A DNA stretch of 64,000 bases. Origin: Betaproteobacteria bacterium (GTDB lineage Bacteria > Pseudomonadota > Gammaproteobacteria > Burkholderiales > Rhodocyclaceae). Made by a program: the position numbers and the translations under genes. The notes beneath the pieces were generated by a model that was given only the letters and a program-made list of their open reading frames with translations, was not told where the DNA came from and ran no database searches. Where the stretch lies: positions 1 through 64,000 of the forward strand of contig JADJBM010000010.1 of the NCBI GenBank assembly GCA_016703785.1, written 5' to 3'. Of this stretch, positions 1-8,765 are shown piece after piece (within the stretch, counting starts at the first letter, position 1; every line of letters begins with the position of its first letter).

Positions 1-1
1 G

Positions 2-526
2 ATGACTGTCACCCTCACCGCCGACCTGACGATCCTGTATTTCGTCGCTGCGAACATCGTGGGCATCCTCGCTTACGTGCTGATCTTGAAGCATCGGATG
101 CGGACACAGACGCGCCGACAGGCAATGCTAGCCGCACAGATAGTTGACTACTTCCGCCACAGCGGTGCCGAAGTGCGTGTCACTTGCATCCCGGGGCCGG
201 ACGGCCGGCGATTCATCGCCACTATCGATTCCGAGCCGCTCAAGCGCTTCCGCTACTCTCATATTGTCGAGATGAGCCTGTGCAATCACGTGTTCAAGAC
301 CTGCGGCATCGAGATAGATCGGGTCTACTGGCGTTTCCCCGTGAAGGCGTCTGTGCAGGCGTCCGAGGCGTCCGAAACGCCTGAGGCGTCCGTCAGCGAG
401 GACAACTACATCAACGACCGTCTGCTGCGACTGAAGAGCGAGGCTGAATATCAGGTTTCGCCTGCTTCCTGGGAGCAGTTTGAGGCGGCCGTGCATGAGG
501 AAGATTTGGCGAATAACATTCATTAG
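2..526 (+). CDS. hypothetical protein with one N-terminal membrane segment
   Basis: I do not recognise this 174-residue protein. Residues about 8-29 are a single hydrophobic stretch followed by basic residues (KHRMRTQTRR), which suggests a membrane anchor with the rest in the cytoplasm. The C-terminal third is rich in Glu, Ala and Ser (a short repeat around ASEASETPEAS) and looks flexible. The start is the second base of the window, so a longer N-terminus cannot be excluded. It lies 33 bases upstream of a lipoprotein gene on the same strand. No catalytic motif is visible. Confidence 0.55.
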   Translation: MTVTLTADLTILYFVAANIVGILAYVLILKHRMRTQTRRQAMLAAQIVDYFRHSGAEVRVTCIPGPDGRRFIATIDSEPLKRFRYSHIVEMSLCNHVFKTCGIEIDRVYWRFPVKASVQASEASETPEASVSEDNYINDRLLRLKSEAEYQVSPASWEQFEAAVHEEDLANNIH

Positions 527-559
527 CGCTACCAAGTTTCACGTACCTTGGCGTAAGCC

Positions 560-1423
560 ATGGCCTTTGCGTTATCATTGGCCATGTTTTTCAGGCTTAT
601 CTATTTGATTCCTCTGATTTTGTTGAGCGGTTGCGTGACGACGGGGACGACGCCGCGCAAGCCCGTTTCCGGTTTCGATCCGAACCAGATCGCCAAGTCC
701 GACATCGACCGCGTCGCCGAGGCGCACCAGCGCGAATTATTTGCCAGCCTCAAGTTGCTGACTGAAAAGCTCTACCGGCGAAATCCGCGCGAGTGGCGCA
801 AGGGCGGCCAGACAAGTCTCGAGGCGGCGGTGGCGCGCATCTTCGACGTCGATCACGGATGGAAATTTACCGAACTGGAGGGCCGGCGCGGCACCGATGC
901 CATCCACCTCGCTTTTCGCGAGGACTATGCGGGCGATCGCGTGCTGGCCTTCATCGTCGGTCTCGGCGGCATGGTGCAGACGGCCTTCAACGACAAGAGT
1001 GAACTGTTCATCCTCGACGACCTCGACCCGCAGGCGCTGTTCAACGCCGCGCGCAACGTCGAGATCGCCGTGTGGAAACTTTCCAATGCGAAGATGGCGA
1101 CCGGCGAACTTTACCTGCTCTCGAACGAGGGCAGCGGATCGGTGAGAAACCTCTCCTTCGAGCGCGAATTCGGCAAGATGATCGGCAACCTCGATGTGCT
1201 GTCGAAGATCATCGCCGACAAGACCAACCGCCTGGCGGTTTTCAGACTCGGGCGATCTTCCAGCCGTGAAATTCTGAACAGAATCGCCAGCGCGATTCGC
1301 CGCTACGCGGTCCAAATTCTGGGACGGCCCGGGCGAAATCGATCGTCATCCTCATCTCCGGCCGCGGCAGCAACATGGAAGCGATGCTGGCAGCCGATTT
1401 GCCCTGCCGCATCGCCGCAGTGA
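560..1423 (+). CDS. putative outer-membrane or periplasmic lipoprotein, C-terminus probably frameshifted
   Basis: The N-terminus has a hydrophobic signal ending in a lipobox-like LSGC (Cys near residue 25), so it is probably a lipidated envelope protein. A second ATG at 584 would give a more usual signal length. The conserved-looking body ends near residue 225 (IIADKTNRLAVF). The last 60 residues become Arg/Ser-rich and run 49 bases into purN, which is not normal protein-like sequence. In the other two frames short continuations occur at 1252-1269 (AIFQP) and 1255-1277 (LPAVKF, then stop), so the native stop was probably near 1277 and small indels extended this frame. Function unknown. Confidence 0.6.
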   Translation: MAFALSLAMFFRLIYLIPLILLSGCVTTGTTPRKPVSGFDPNQIAKSDIDRVAEAHQRELFASLKLLTEKLYRRNPREWRKGGQTSLEAAVARIFDVDHGWKFTELEGRRGTDAIHLAFREDYAGDRVLAFIVGLGGMVQTAFNDKSELFILDDLDPQALFNAARNVEIAVWKLSNAKMATGELYLLSNEGSGSVRNLSFEREFGKMIGNLDVLSKIIADKTNRLAVFRLGRSSSREILNRIASAIRRYAVQILGRPGRNRSSSSSPAAAATWKRCWQPICPAASPQ

Positions 1424-1983
1424 TCAGCAACAAGGCCGACGCCAGGGGACTGGAGACGGCCCGTGCCCATGGCATCCCGACAGCCGTGGTGGCGCATGCC
1501 GCGCATGCCTCGCGTGAGCTGTTCGATGCCGCGCTGGCCGCCGAGATCGACCGTCACCAGCCCGATCTGATTGTCCTCGCCGGCTTCATGCGCATCCTCG
1601 GGGAGGATTTCGTGCGGCGCTACCAGGGTCGCCTGATGAATATCCATCCCTCGCTGCTGCCAGCCTTCCCTGGCTTGCACACCCATCGGCGCGCGCTCGA
1701 GGCGGGCTGCCGCATCCACGGCTGCACGGTGCATTTCGTCACGCCGGCGCTGGACAACGGCCCTGTCGTCATCCAGGCCGCCGTGCCTGTGTACGCCGAT
1801 GACAGCGAAGACATGCTCGCCGCGCGCGTGCTGACGCAGGAGCACATCGCCTATCCGCAGGCGGTGCGCTGGTTTGTCGAGGGGCGCCTGACGCTGGCGG
1901 CCGACGGCCGCGTGCACCTCGAAGGCGAAGCGCGAGGTGCATCCGCCCTGTTGTCGCCGCCGCCCGACCTCGTCCGGCAATGA
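1375..1983 (+). CDS. purN: phosphoribosylglycinamide formyltransferase 1, start codon missing
   Basis: PurN transfers a formyl group from 10-formyl-THF to GAR in de novo purine synthesis. The body is typical: the HPSLLPAFPG segment near residue 88, the following GLHTHRRALEAG, and GCTVHFVTPALDNGPV. The family's N-terminal phosphate-binding segment (KSIVILISGRGSN) is encoded just upstream at 1336-1374 in the same frame, but that frame has no ATG, GTG or TTG between a stop at 1267 and the ATG at 1375. The listed start is therefore only the first formal start codon and almost certainly too short by about 14 residues. The stop overlaps the next start (ATGA at 1980). Confidence 0.85.
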   Translation: MEAMLAADLPCRIAAVISNKADARGLETARAHGIPTAVVAHAAHASRELFDAALAAEIDRHQPDLIVLAGFMRILGEDFVRRYQGRLMNIHPSLLPAFPGLHTHRRALEAGCRIHGCTVHFVTPALDNGPVVIQAAVPVYADDSEDMLAARVLTQEHIAYPQAVRWFVEGRLTLAADGRVHLEGEARGASALLSPPPDLVRQ

Positions 1984-3005
1984 TCGACCGCCGCCTGCTT
2001 GCCGCGCTGGGCTTCTCGCTGTTGCTCCATGCCACGGTGGTCGGCAGTCCCGGCTGGCGCCTGCCTTTCCTGGACGAGCCGACACCGGGCGGCACGCTGG
2101 AGGCGCATATCGCGCCGAAGACGGCACCCGTGCTGCAGCCGTCACCGGTCAGTTGAGAAACGATCCGAGCCACAACCACCCATCGTGAAGAAACCGCGCC
2201 CGCCGCCATCGGCGCCGGTGCAGAATTCCGTCGCCGGAGCCAGCCGCCCCAGCGGCGGTGAGGCGCCGAAGCGGCGACGGTGCCGGCGCCGTCACCCGCT
2301 CCCCGGCTGCCGTCGCCGGCCCGGCTCGAATCGTCGTGGCCGCGCCAGGGCCGCATCCGGTTCTCGGTCGTGCGCGGTGAAGGCGAGATGGGCATGCAAA
2401 TCGGCCAATCGACGCACACCTGGCAGCATGACGGCGCGACTTACGTCTTGCGGTCGGTGACCGAGACGACAGGCCTGGCCGCGCTGTTCCGCACCATACG
2501 CATCGTGCAGTCGAGCGAAGGCACGCTGGCAGCAGAGGGCCTGGTGCCGCAGTCATTCAGCGTCGAGCGCAACGGCCGCCCTGCAGAACGGGCGCGATTC
2601 GACTGGAAAGACATGAAAGTGATTCTCCAGTCGGGCAAGGGCGGCGGGCGCGAGGCGCCTCTCGTCGCGGGCGCCCAGGACATCCTTTCGCAGATCTATC
2701 AAATCGGGTTGGCCGGGACAGGGGCGCGGATCGAGATGATGATCGCCACCGGGAAGAATTACGGCCGCTATGCCTACGAGGCGGTGGCCGACGAGAAGCT
2801 CTCCACGCCCTTCGGCGAATTGCGCACCTGGCACGTGAGGACACCGGCGCTGCCGGGCGAGCAGGCCATGGAGTTGTGGCTGGCATCGGATTACCGCAAC
2901 CTGCCGATGCGCATCCGCTTCATCGATCGTAAAGGCGATGTATTCGACCAGAACGCGGTCGAGCTTGAAATAGACGGCACCCGCCTGGCGGCGCGCCAGG
3001 ATTGA
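1980..3005 (+). pseudogene. DUF3108 domain protein, broken by two compensating frameshifts
   Basis: Genes of this type often sit between purN and an rsmB-like gene in betaproteobacteria, and this one does, starting with ATGA overlap on purN. Reading from 1980 gives a hydrophobic N-terminus (RRLLAALGFSLLLHATVV) and stops at 2155-2157. A proline-rich linker then continues in frame +1 (about 2158-2255), and the DUF3108 body resumes in the original frame from about 2262 to 3005 (RFSVVRGEGEMGM, then IDGTRLAARQD). The body has the usual periplasmic beta-rich look; function is unknown. If the indels are sequencing errors it is one intact protein of about 341 residues with an N-terminal anchor. Confidence 0.75.
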
Positions 3006-3017
3006 TGGAAGGACAGC

Positions 3018-4289
3018 ATGCGAATCACGGCGAAACTCATCGATGCAGCAACGACGGCACTCAACCTGCTCCTGAAGTTCGAACATCCGGCCGACGCCGT
3101 CCTGTCGAAATTCTTCCGCGACAACCGCGCGCTCGGCCAGAACGATCGTGGCTTCATTGCGGAAACCGATTACGCCGTGCTGCGCCGCCGCAGGCTGCTG
3201 GCGCATCTGCTCGGCACCGAGGCGACACCGCGGCGGTTCGTGCTGGCGGCGCTCACCCGCTTGTTGGGCGTTGGCCAGCGGCAGCTGGAAGGCGCCGTCA
3301 GCGAGAAGGAGTTGAAATGGGTGGCCGAGCTGAAGGGCAGGCAGGCAGGCGATCTTACCCTGGCGGAGCAGGCGGACTTCCCCGACTGGCTGACCGACAG
3401 GCTGCAAGAGCACATGACGCCGCAGGAACTGCTGGCGCTGGCGCAGGGCCTCAACCAGGCCGCCCCACTCGATTTGCGCGTGAATCCGCTCAAGGCCGAG
3501 CGCGCGGCGGTGCTGGCGCGATTCGCGGAGGAGGGCATGGCCGCCGAGGCGGGCACGCTGTCGCCGCTGTGCATCCGCCTCAAGGCCAAGCCGGCGCTGC
3601 AGAAGCATCCGCTCTACCTGGATGGCTCGATCGAGGTGCAGGACGAGGGCAGCCAGCTGCTCGGCTACCTGCTGGCGCCTAAGCGCGGCGAAATGGCGGC
3701 GGATTTCTGCGCTGGTGCCGGCGGCAAGACCCTGCTGCTGGGTGCCCTGATGCGTTCCACCGGCCGTCTCTACGCCTTCGACGTCTCCGTCAAGCGACTG
3801 GCGCGGCTCAAGCAGCGCGTGGCACGCTCGGGCCTGTCCAATGTGCACCCGGTGGTGATCGCCAACGAGAACGACATCCGCATCAAGCGCCTGGCCGGCA
3901 AGATCGACCGCGTGCTGGTGGATGCACCGTGCAGCGGCCTCGGCACGCTGCGGCGCAACCCGGACCTCAAGTGGCGACAGACGGCGGAGGGTGTTGCGGA
4001 ACTCGCGCGCAAGCAGCACGACATCCTCAAGGGCGCCGCGCGCCTGGTGAAGAAGGGCGGGCGACTGGTGTACGCCACTTGCAGCATCCTGCCGGAGGAG
4101 AATGAAGCCATCGTCGCCGCTTTCCTCGCCACCCATGCGGATTTCAGGCAGATTTCCGCACAGGAAGTCATGGACAGGCAGGGCGTCACCCTGGCCTGCG
4201 GCGAGACCCTGCGGCTGGCGCCGCATACGCATGGCACCGACGGTTTTTTTTCGGCGGTGCTTGAACGTGATTTGGAGGGATTGCCATGA
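3018..4289 (+). CDS. RsmB/NOP-family RNA (cytosine-C5) methyltransferase
   Basis: This is an S-adenosylmethionine-dependent rRNA m5C methyltransferase of the RsmB/Nop2 family, acting on RNA in the cytoplasm. Motifs in order: the SAM-binding DFCAGAGGKT near residue 229, the catalytic DAPCSGLGTLRRNPD near 302, and the second cysteine motif YATCS near 353. Both family cysteines (PC and TC) are present. An N-terminal NusB-like helical region (residues 1-130) precedes the catalytic domain. At 423 residues it matches the family. A good ribosome-binding site (GGAAGGA) precedes the ATG. The stop overlaps the start of the next gene (ATGA at 4286). Confidence 0.9.
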   Translation: MRITAKLIDAATTALNLLLKFEHPADAVLSKFFRDNRALGQNDRGFIAETDYAVLRRRRLLAHLLGTEATPRRFVLAALTRLLGVGQRQLEGAVSEKELKWVAELKGRQAGDLTLAEQADFPDWLTDRLQEHMTPQELLALAQGLNQAAPLDLRVNPLKAERAAVLARFAEEGMAAEAGTLSPLCIRLKAKPALQKHPLYLDGSIEVQDEGSQLLGYLLAPKRGEMAADFCAGAGGKTLLLGALMRSTGRLYAFDVSVKRLARLKQRVARSGLSNVHPVVIANENDIRIKRLAGKIDRVLVDAPCSGLGTLRRNPDLKWRQTAEGVAELARKQHDILKGAARLVKKGGRLVYATCSILPEENEAIVAAFLATHADFRQISAQEVMDRQGVTLACGETLRLAPHTHGTDGFFSAVLERDLEGLP

Positions 4290-4903
4290 GATATCCAGAT
4301 TTCTATGACCAGACCCCCGGCATCACGATGTACGACCCGCTCGCCAAGTTCCTCGGCGCAGTGGAGGGCGGCATCGTCGAGTACCGTTATGTCGACGCCG
4401 TCAAGGTGGCGGGGCATTCCTGCCCTACCGTGGCCTCCGCCTGGCTGATGACGGCGCGGGCGCTGGAGGCGCTCTATCCGAAGGACATTCCCGAGCGCGG
4501 CGCCATCCGCGTCGACTTCCGCCATGACAGCACGAGCGGCGTCACCGGCGTCATCGCCAACATCGTCAGCCTGGTCACGGGTGCGACGCACGACACCGGC
4601 TTCAAGGGACTGGCTGGACGCTTTGACCGGCGCAATCTTCTGTTCTTCAATGCCGCGGTGGGCGAGGAGATTCGCTTCACGCGCAATGACAGTGGTGACG
4701 CCGTGGATGTGACGGCGCATCTGGAACGCGTGCCGGGCGAGCCGCACATGGGTGAGCTGATGGCCGCCTGCATCACTGGGCGCGCCAGTGACGAGATGCA
4801 GCGCGAGTTCGGCCGCCTGTGGCAGGAGCGCGTGCGCCGCTTGCTGATCGAGCACGCGCGCGACGCGCAGGTTATCGCCGTCCACCCCGTGCGCGCCGTA
4901 TGA
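4286..4903 (+). CDS. FmdE-like domain protein
   Basis: This 205-residue protein resembles the FmdE family, named after a gene of the formylmethanofuran dehydrogenase operon, but most bacterial members are unassigned. The family-type metal-binding motif GHSCPT lies near residue 43, followed by a hydrophobic helix (VASAWLMTARALEALY). No zinc-ribbon C-terminal extension is present, so it is a single-domain form. It is translationally coupled to the methyltransferase gene by a 4-base overlap. A dispersed 24-bp repeat overlaps its stop codon. A role in metal or cofactor handling is only a guess. Confidence 0.7.
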   Translation: MRYPDFYDQTPGITMYDPLAKFLGAVEGGIVEYRYVDAVKVAGHSCPTVASAWLMTARALEALYPKDIPERGAIRVDFRHDSTSGVTGVIANIVSLVTGATHDTGFKGLAGRFDRRNLLFFNAAVGEEIRFTRNDSGDAVDVTAHLERVPGEPHMGELMAACITGRASDEMQREFGRLWQERVRRLLIEHARDAQVIAVHPVRAV

Positions 4904-4917
4904 TGGCGGCTGACTTT
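4894..4917 (+). repeat. dispersed motif copy A (CGCCGT-N9-RCTGACTTT)
   Basis: CGCCGT at 4894-4899, nine variable bases, GCTGACTTT at 4909-4917. It runs through the stop codon of the FmdE-like gene. One of eight copies with identical spacing in this window. Confidence 0.7.
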
Positions 4918-4949
4918 CGGGGTTATCCGTCTCCCGGCGGGGTACGCCG

Positions 4950-5528
4950 TTGAGCCGTTTCGGCGCCACGCTGGCGGCGGTGCTCCTTCTGCTGGGGCCG
5001 TCTGCCGCGGCCTTCGATCTTCATCCCGGCACATCGCATGCCGCGCAGGGCACTGTGGAAGTGCTGTTCAGCCCGCACGACGATGCTGAGGCGGCCCTGC
5101 TGCGTGTCTTGCGCGGGGCGCGCCACAGCATCCATGTACAGGCCTTCCTGTTTACCAGCCGGACGCTCGCTGCCGCACTGATCGAAGCCAGGACGCGAGG
5201 CGTGCAGGTGGAAGTACTGGCCGACCGCGAGCAGACGATGCGCGGCGAGAACAGCCAGATTCCGCTGTTCGCCCAGGCCGGCATTCCCGTCGCGCTGGAA
5301 GTGCGCTATGCCGCCGCGCATAATAAGATTCTGCTGGTCGATGCGGCGCAGGCCGGCGGCGCCGTGATAACGGGATCCTACAATTTCACCTACTCGGCAC
5401 GGATGCGCAATGCGGAGAACGTGGTGATCCTGCGCGGCAATCCGTCCGTGCTGCGCGCCTATTTCGATAACTGGAAGCGCCATCGCGCCGAGGCTCAGCC
5501 TTACGCGGAGGCACTGTTGGCTGACTAG
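4950..5528 (+). CDS. secreted phospholipase D / Nuc-like endonuclease
   Basis: A single-HKD phospholipase D superfamily protein of the short Nuc type; such enzymes act as dimers and cleave phosphodiester bonds in DNA or lipids. The HKD motif reads HNKILLVDA near residue 123 with the following GSYNFTYSA. Residues 1-22 are a cleavable-looking signal peptide (LAAVLLLLGPSAAA), so it probably works in the periplasm. The start is TTG, supported by the G-rich sequence before it and the signal peptide placed right after. Length (192) fits the Nuc family. It stands alone between the FmdE-like and MscS genes. Confidence 0.8.
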   Translation: MSRFGATLAAVLLLLGPSAAAFDLHPGTSHAAQGTVEVLFSPHDDAEAALLRVLRGARHSIHVQAFLFTSRTLAAALIEARTRGVQVEVLADREQTMRGENSQIPLFAQAGIPVALEVRYAAAHNKILLVDAAQAGGAVITGSYNFTYSARMRNAENVVILRGNPSVLRAYFDNWKRHRAEAQPYAEALLAD

Positions 5529-5556
5529 TGACAGCCGTCGTAGCCATGGTACCGAC

Positions 5557-6846
5557 ATGAAACAGAACGAAATCGGCCACCTCCTCGGGGCCCTTTGGAA
5601 CGATCTGCAGCAGCCCGACGTGCTTTGGCAGGTAGCCGCCCTGGCCTTCTGCCTGGGGCTGGCCTGGCTGGCGGCGCGCGCCTTGCGACGAACACCCGCC
5701 GCAGCGGCAGGCGCTTGGCGCATAGGCCAGAGTGGGCTGAACCGCCTGCTGTTTCCCCTTTTCGCGCTCGGCCTGGTGTTGCTGGCACGGGTGATCCTCG
5801 GCCAGTGGCACGGCGTGAACCTGCTCAGTGTCGCGGTGCCGCTGCTGGGATCCTTCGCCGCCATCCGTGCCGTGATGTTCACGCTGCGCCAGGCCTTCGC
5901 CCCCTCCGGCTGGCTGGCGACTTTCGAGCGCATGCTGGCGCTGGTGGCGTGGAGCATCGTCGCCCTGCATATCCTCGGGCTGCTGCCTGCCCTGATCGAA
6001 GCGCTGGAATCCGTCAGCTTCGCCGTGGGCAAGCAGAAACTTTCGCTCTGGCTGTTGTTGCAGGGCATCGCGACCGTCCTGTTCACCCTGTTGCTGGCCT
6101 TGTGGGGAGGTGGCCTGGTCGAAGCGAGGCTGCTGAAGGCTGCCACGCTCGACGGCAATCTCCGGCTGGTGTTTGTCCGCCTGTCGAAGGCCCTCCTGAT
6201 CGTGCTGGCGGTGCTGATCAGCCTGCCGCTGGTCGGCATCGACCTGACGGCCTTGTCGGTGTTCGGCGGCGCGCTGGGCGTGGGCATCGGTTTCGGTCTG
6301 CAGAAGATTGCAGCCAGTTATGTGTCCGGCTTCATCATTCTGCTCGACCGCTCGATTCGCATCGGCAACGTCATCACCGTCGATCAGCAAAAAGGCGAAG
6401 TGACGCGGATCACTACGCGCTACACGGTGCTACGGTCCCTGTCCGGTGTCGAGGCGATCATCCCCAACGAAACGCTGATCGGCTCGGTGGTGCTCAACGA
6501 GACCTACACCAATACGCGCGTTCGCATCAGCGTGCCGGTTCAGGTGAGCTACAAAACCGACATCGATGCGACGATGCGCATCATGGTCGAGGCGGGGCAG
6601 GCCCATCCCCGAGTGCTTGCGGATCCCCCGCCCAAGGCCTATCTGAGCGGGTTTGCCGATTCCGGCGTCGACCTGGAACTGGGGTTCTGGATCGGTGATC
6701 CTCAGGAAGGCACGCTGAACGTGAAATCCGACATCAACTTGGCCATCTGGCATGCCTTCCACAAGGCGGGCGTCGAAATTCCCTATCCACAGCGGGAAGT
6801 GCGCCTGCTCAATCCTGCGGCGGCAGAACTGCCCAGAGCAGTTTAG
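5557..6846 (+). CDS. mechanosensitive ion channel of the MscS family
   Basis: An inner-membrane small-conductance mechanosensitive channel, opened by membrane tension during osmotic downshock. Several N-terminal membrane segments (residues about 25-180) precede the MscS core. The pore-lining helix is visible as the Gly/Ala-rich GGALGVGIGFGLQKIAASYVSG near residues 235-255, followed by the beta domain (DRSIRIGNVITVD) and the alpha/beta cytoplasmic domain. At 429 residues it is longer than E. coli MscS (286) and closer to the YnaI/MscM group with extra membrane helices. No signal of co-transcription with neighbours. Confidence 0.88.
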   Translation: MKQNEIGHLLGALWNDLQQPDVLWQVAALAFCLGLAWLAARALRRTPAAAAGAWRIGQSGLNRLLFPLFALGLVLLARVILGQWHGVNLLSVAVPLLGSFAAIRAVMFTLRQAFAPSGWLATFERMLALVAWSIVALHILGLLPALIEALESVSFAVGKQKLSLWLLLQGIATVLFTLLLALWGGGLVEARLLKAATLDGNLRLVFVRLSKALLIVLAVLISLPLVGIDLTALSVFGGALGVGIGFGLQKIAASYVSGFIILLDRSIRIGNVITVDQQKGEVTRITTRYTVLRSLSGVEAIIPNETLIGSVVLNETYTNTRVRISVPVQVSYKTDIDATMRIMVEAGQAHPRVLADPPPKAYLSGFADSGVDLELGFWIGDPQEGTLNVKSDINLAIWHAFHKAGVEIPYPQREVRLLNPAAAELPRAV

Positions 6847-6896
6847 GTTTCAAGTACAATCCGGATTCCCGTTCCCCGTTCCCTTTGGCTCCGCAC

Positions 6897-8069
6897 ATGC
6901 TGTTTTCCGGACTTTTCGACCTTTCCTGGTGGGGATACCTGCTGGTTGTCCTGGCGCTGACGCACGTCACCATCGCAGCGGTCACCATTTTCCTGCATCG
7001 CCATCAGGCGCATCGTGCGCTGGACCTCGGCCCGTTGCCCAGCCATTTCTTTCGGCTCTGGCTCTGGCTGACCACCGGCATGGTGACCAAGGAGTGGACC
7101 GCCATCCATCGCAAGCATCACGCAAAGTGTGAGACTGCGGAGGATCCGCACAGCCCGCAGACGCTTGGCCTGAACCGCGTGTTGTGGGGTGGCGTATTCC
7201 TCTACGTTAAGGAATCCCGCCGCGCCGAGACCATGGAACGCTACGGCCATGGCACGCCGGACGATTGGCTGGAGAGGCACATCTACACGCCAGGACAGAA
7301 GCTCGGCATCGTCCTGATGCTGGCCATCGACATCGCTTTGTTCGGTCTCGTGCCGGGTGTGCTGATCTGGGGCATGCAGATGATCTGGATTCCATTCTGG
7401 GCGGCCGGCGTGATCAATGGCATCGGTCATTTCTGGGGTTACCGCAACTTTGCCAGTTCCGATGCCAGCACCAACATCGTGCCCTGGGGCATCCTCATCG
7501 GCGGCGAGGAACTGCACAACAACCACCATGCCTATGCCACCTCGGCGCGGTTGTCGAACAAGTGGTACGAGTTCGACATCGGCTGGTTTTACATTCGCCT
7601 GCTGGAGATGCTCGGCCAGGCCAGGGTGAAGAAGGTCGCGCCGACGCCGCGCCTCACCCGGGCGCGCCAGACCATCGATCTAGATAACCTGCAGGCAGTC
7701 ATCACGCACCGCTACGATGTCATGGCGAAGTACATGAAGTCGCTCCGGCAGATCTACCGCGAGGAAGCGGGGAAACTGAAAGCCTCGCTGGATGCCAAAG
7801 CGCTCAAGTCGCTGCGGCGCCGATTGGGGGACGATGTCGAGACGCTGTCGATCCAGGACCGTCGGCATCTGGAAGCCGTGCTGGAAAAAAGCAGCCGTCT
7901 ATTTCTGGTGGTCGAAATGCGGCGCGAGCTGGCCACGCTCTGGCAGCGCTCCACCGCTTCGCAAGAGGAACTGATTGTCCGCCTGCAGGACTGGTGCCGC
8001 CGTGCCGAGGAGAGCGGCATCCGCCAGTTGGAAGAGTTTTCACAGCGCCTGCGAAGCTACGCCATATAA
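6897..8069 (+). CDS. acyl-CoA / delta-9 type fatty acid desaturase with C-terminal helical extension
   Basis: A membrane di-iron desaturase that introduces a double bond into fatty acyl chains. The three histidine boxes are present: HRHQAH near residue 34, HRKHH near 71 and HNNHH near 207, between paired membrane helices. After about residue 240 the protein continues for some 150 residues of charged, probably helical sequence with no membrane segment; similar long forms occur in betaproteobacteria, role unknown. I chose ATG 6897 rather than an in-frame TTG 12 bases upstream. A bidirectional terminator follows. Confidence 0.88.
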   Translation: MLFSGLFDLSWWGYLLVVLALTHVTIAAVTIFLHRHQAHRALDLGPLPSHFFRLWLWLTTGMVTKEWTAIHRKHHAKCETAEDPHSPQTLGLNRVLWGGVFLYVKESRRAETMERYGHGTPDDWLERHIYTPGQKLGIVLMLAIDIALFGLVPGVLIWGMQMIWIPFWAAGVINGIGHFWGYRNFASSDASTNIVPWGILIGGEELHNNHHAYATSARLSNKWYEFDIGWFYIRLLEMLGQARVKKVAPTPRLTRARQTIDLDNLQAVITHRYDVMAKYMKSLRQIYREEAGKLKASLDAKALKSLRRRLGDDVETLSIQDRRHLEAVLEKSSRLFLVVEMRRELATLWQRSTASQEELIVRLQDWCRRAEESGIRQLEEFSQRLRSYAI

Positions 8070-8094
8070 CTGGGCGCAAGCAACGCCAGAAAAC

Positions 8095-8124
8095 AAAAAA
8101 CCCGCCAATCCGGCGGGTTTTTTC
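8095..8124. terminator. bidirectional rho-independent terminator
   Basis: CCCGCC, a short loop, then GGCGGG, flanked by an A-run on the left and a T-run on the right. It lies between the convergent desaturase and rpmG genes and can serve both. Confidence 0.9.
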
Positions 8125-8140
8125 TTGGCTGAAGGTGAAA

Positions 8141-8299
8141 TTACTTCAGCTTGGTTTCCTTGTACAGGACGTGCTTGCGCGCCTTGGGATCGAACTTCTT
8201 GATCTCTATCTTCTCGGGCTTGGTGCGCTTGTTCTTGGTCGTGGTGTAGAAATGGCCGGTGCCGGCCGTACTTTCCAGTTTGATTTTCTCGCGGGGCAT
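8141..8299 (-). CDS. rpmG: 50S ribosomal protein L33
   Basis: A 52-residue protein reading MPREKIKLESTAGTGHFYTT and ending ARKHVLYKETKLK, which is the typical zinc-free (C-minus) L33 of proteobacteria: no CxxC pairs. It is a component of the large ribosomal subunit near the E site. It is the downstream partner of rpmB, 11 bases away on the same strand, the usual rpmB-rpmG pair, and ends at the bidirectional terminator. Confidence 0.96.
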   Translation of the reverse strand: MPREKIKLESTAGTGHFYTTTKNKRTKPEKIEIKKFDPKARKHVLYKETKLK

Positions 8300-8310
8300 G
8301 ACTGATCTCC

Positions 8311-8544
8311 TTAAAGGGTGCCCTTGGCGCGCAACTCGGCCAGGACAACATCGATGCCCTTCTTGTCGATCGTCCGCAGGCCGGCGTTGGAAACACGCAG
8401 GCTCACCCAGCGGTTTTCGCTTTCGACCCAGAAGCGGCGACTCTGCAGGTTCGGCAGGAAGCGGCGCTTGGTCTTGTTGTTGGCGTGGGAAACGTGGTTT
8501 CCCACCATCGGTGCCTTACCGGTCACTTGGCAAACGCGGGCCAT
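8311..8544 (-). CDS. rpmB: 50S ribosomal protein L28
   Basis: A 77-residue protein starting MARVCQVTGKAPMVGNHVSH and containing the conserved RRFLPNLQSRRFWVESE segment: ribosomal protein L28 of the large subunit. Two adjacent ATG codons occur; I chose the second (8544), which gives the family-standard MARVC start. It is the first gene of the rpmB-rpmG pair. About 220 bases upstream hold its promoter region before the divergent TSUP gene. Confidence 0.96.
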   Translation of the reverse strand: MARVCQVTGKAPMVGNHVSHANNKTKRRFLPNLQSRRFWVESENRWVSLRVSNAGLRTIDKKGIDVVLAELRAKGTL

Positions 8545-8765
8545 CATGTGCTCCAGATTTCGGATTTCGCAAAGCCGATGATTATACGCGATCCCCTGAC
8601 GGAAAAGCAAGTCGATGTTTCCTTTGTGCATTGATTGCCGCCGGTGGTCCAGGGAAAGCCCGAATGAGGAGACAACAGCCTTTGTGGAATGACGACCGAG
8701 TGGGTAGAATTCCGTCATAAACACAGGGCTTCCGAACAGGGAGTTCCAAAAAAAGGGGAGGAAGC

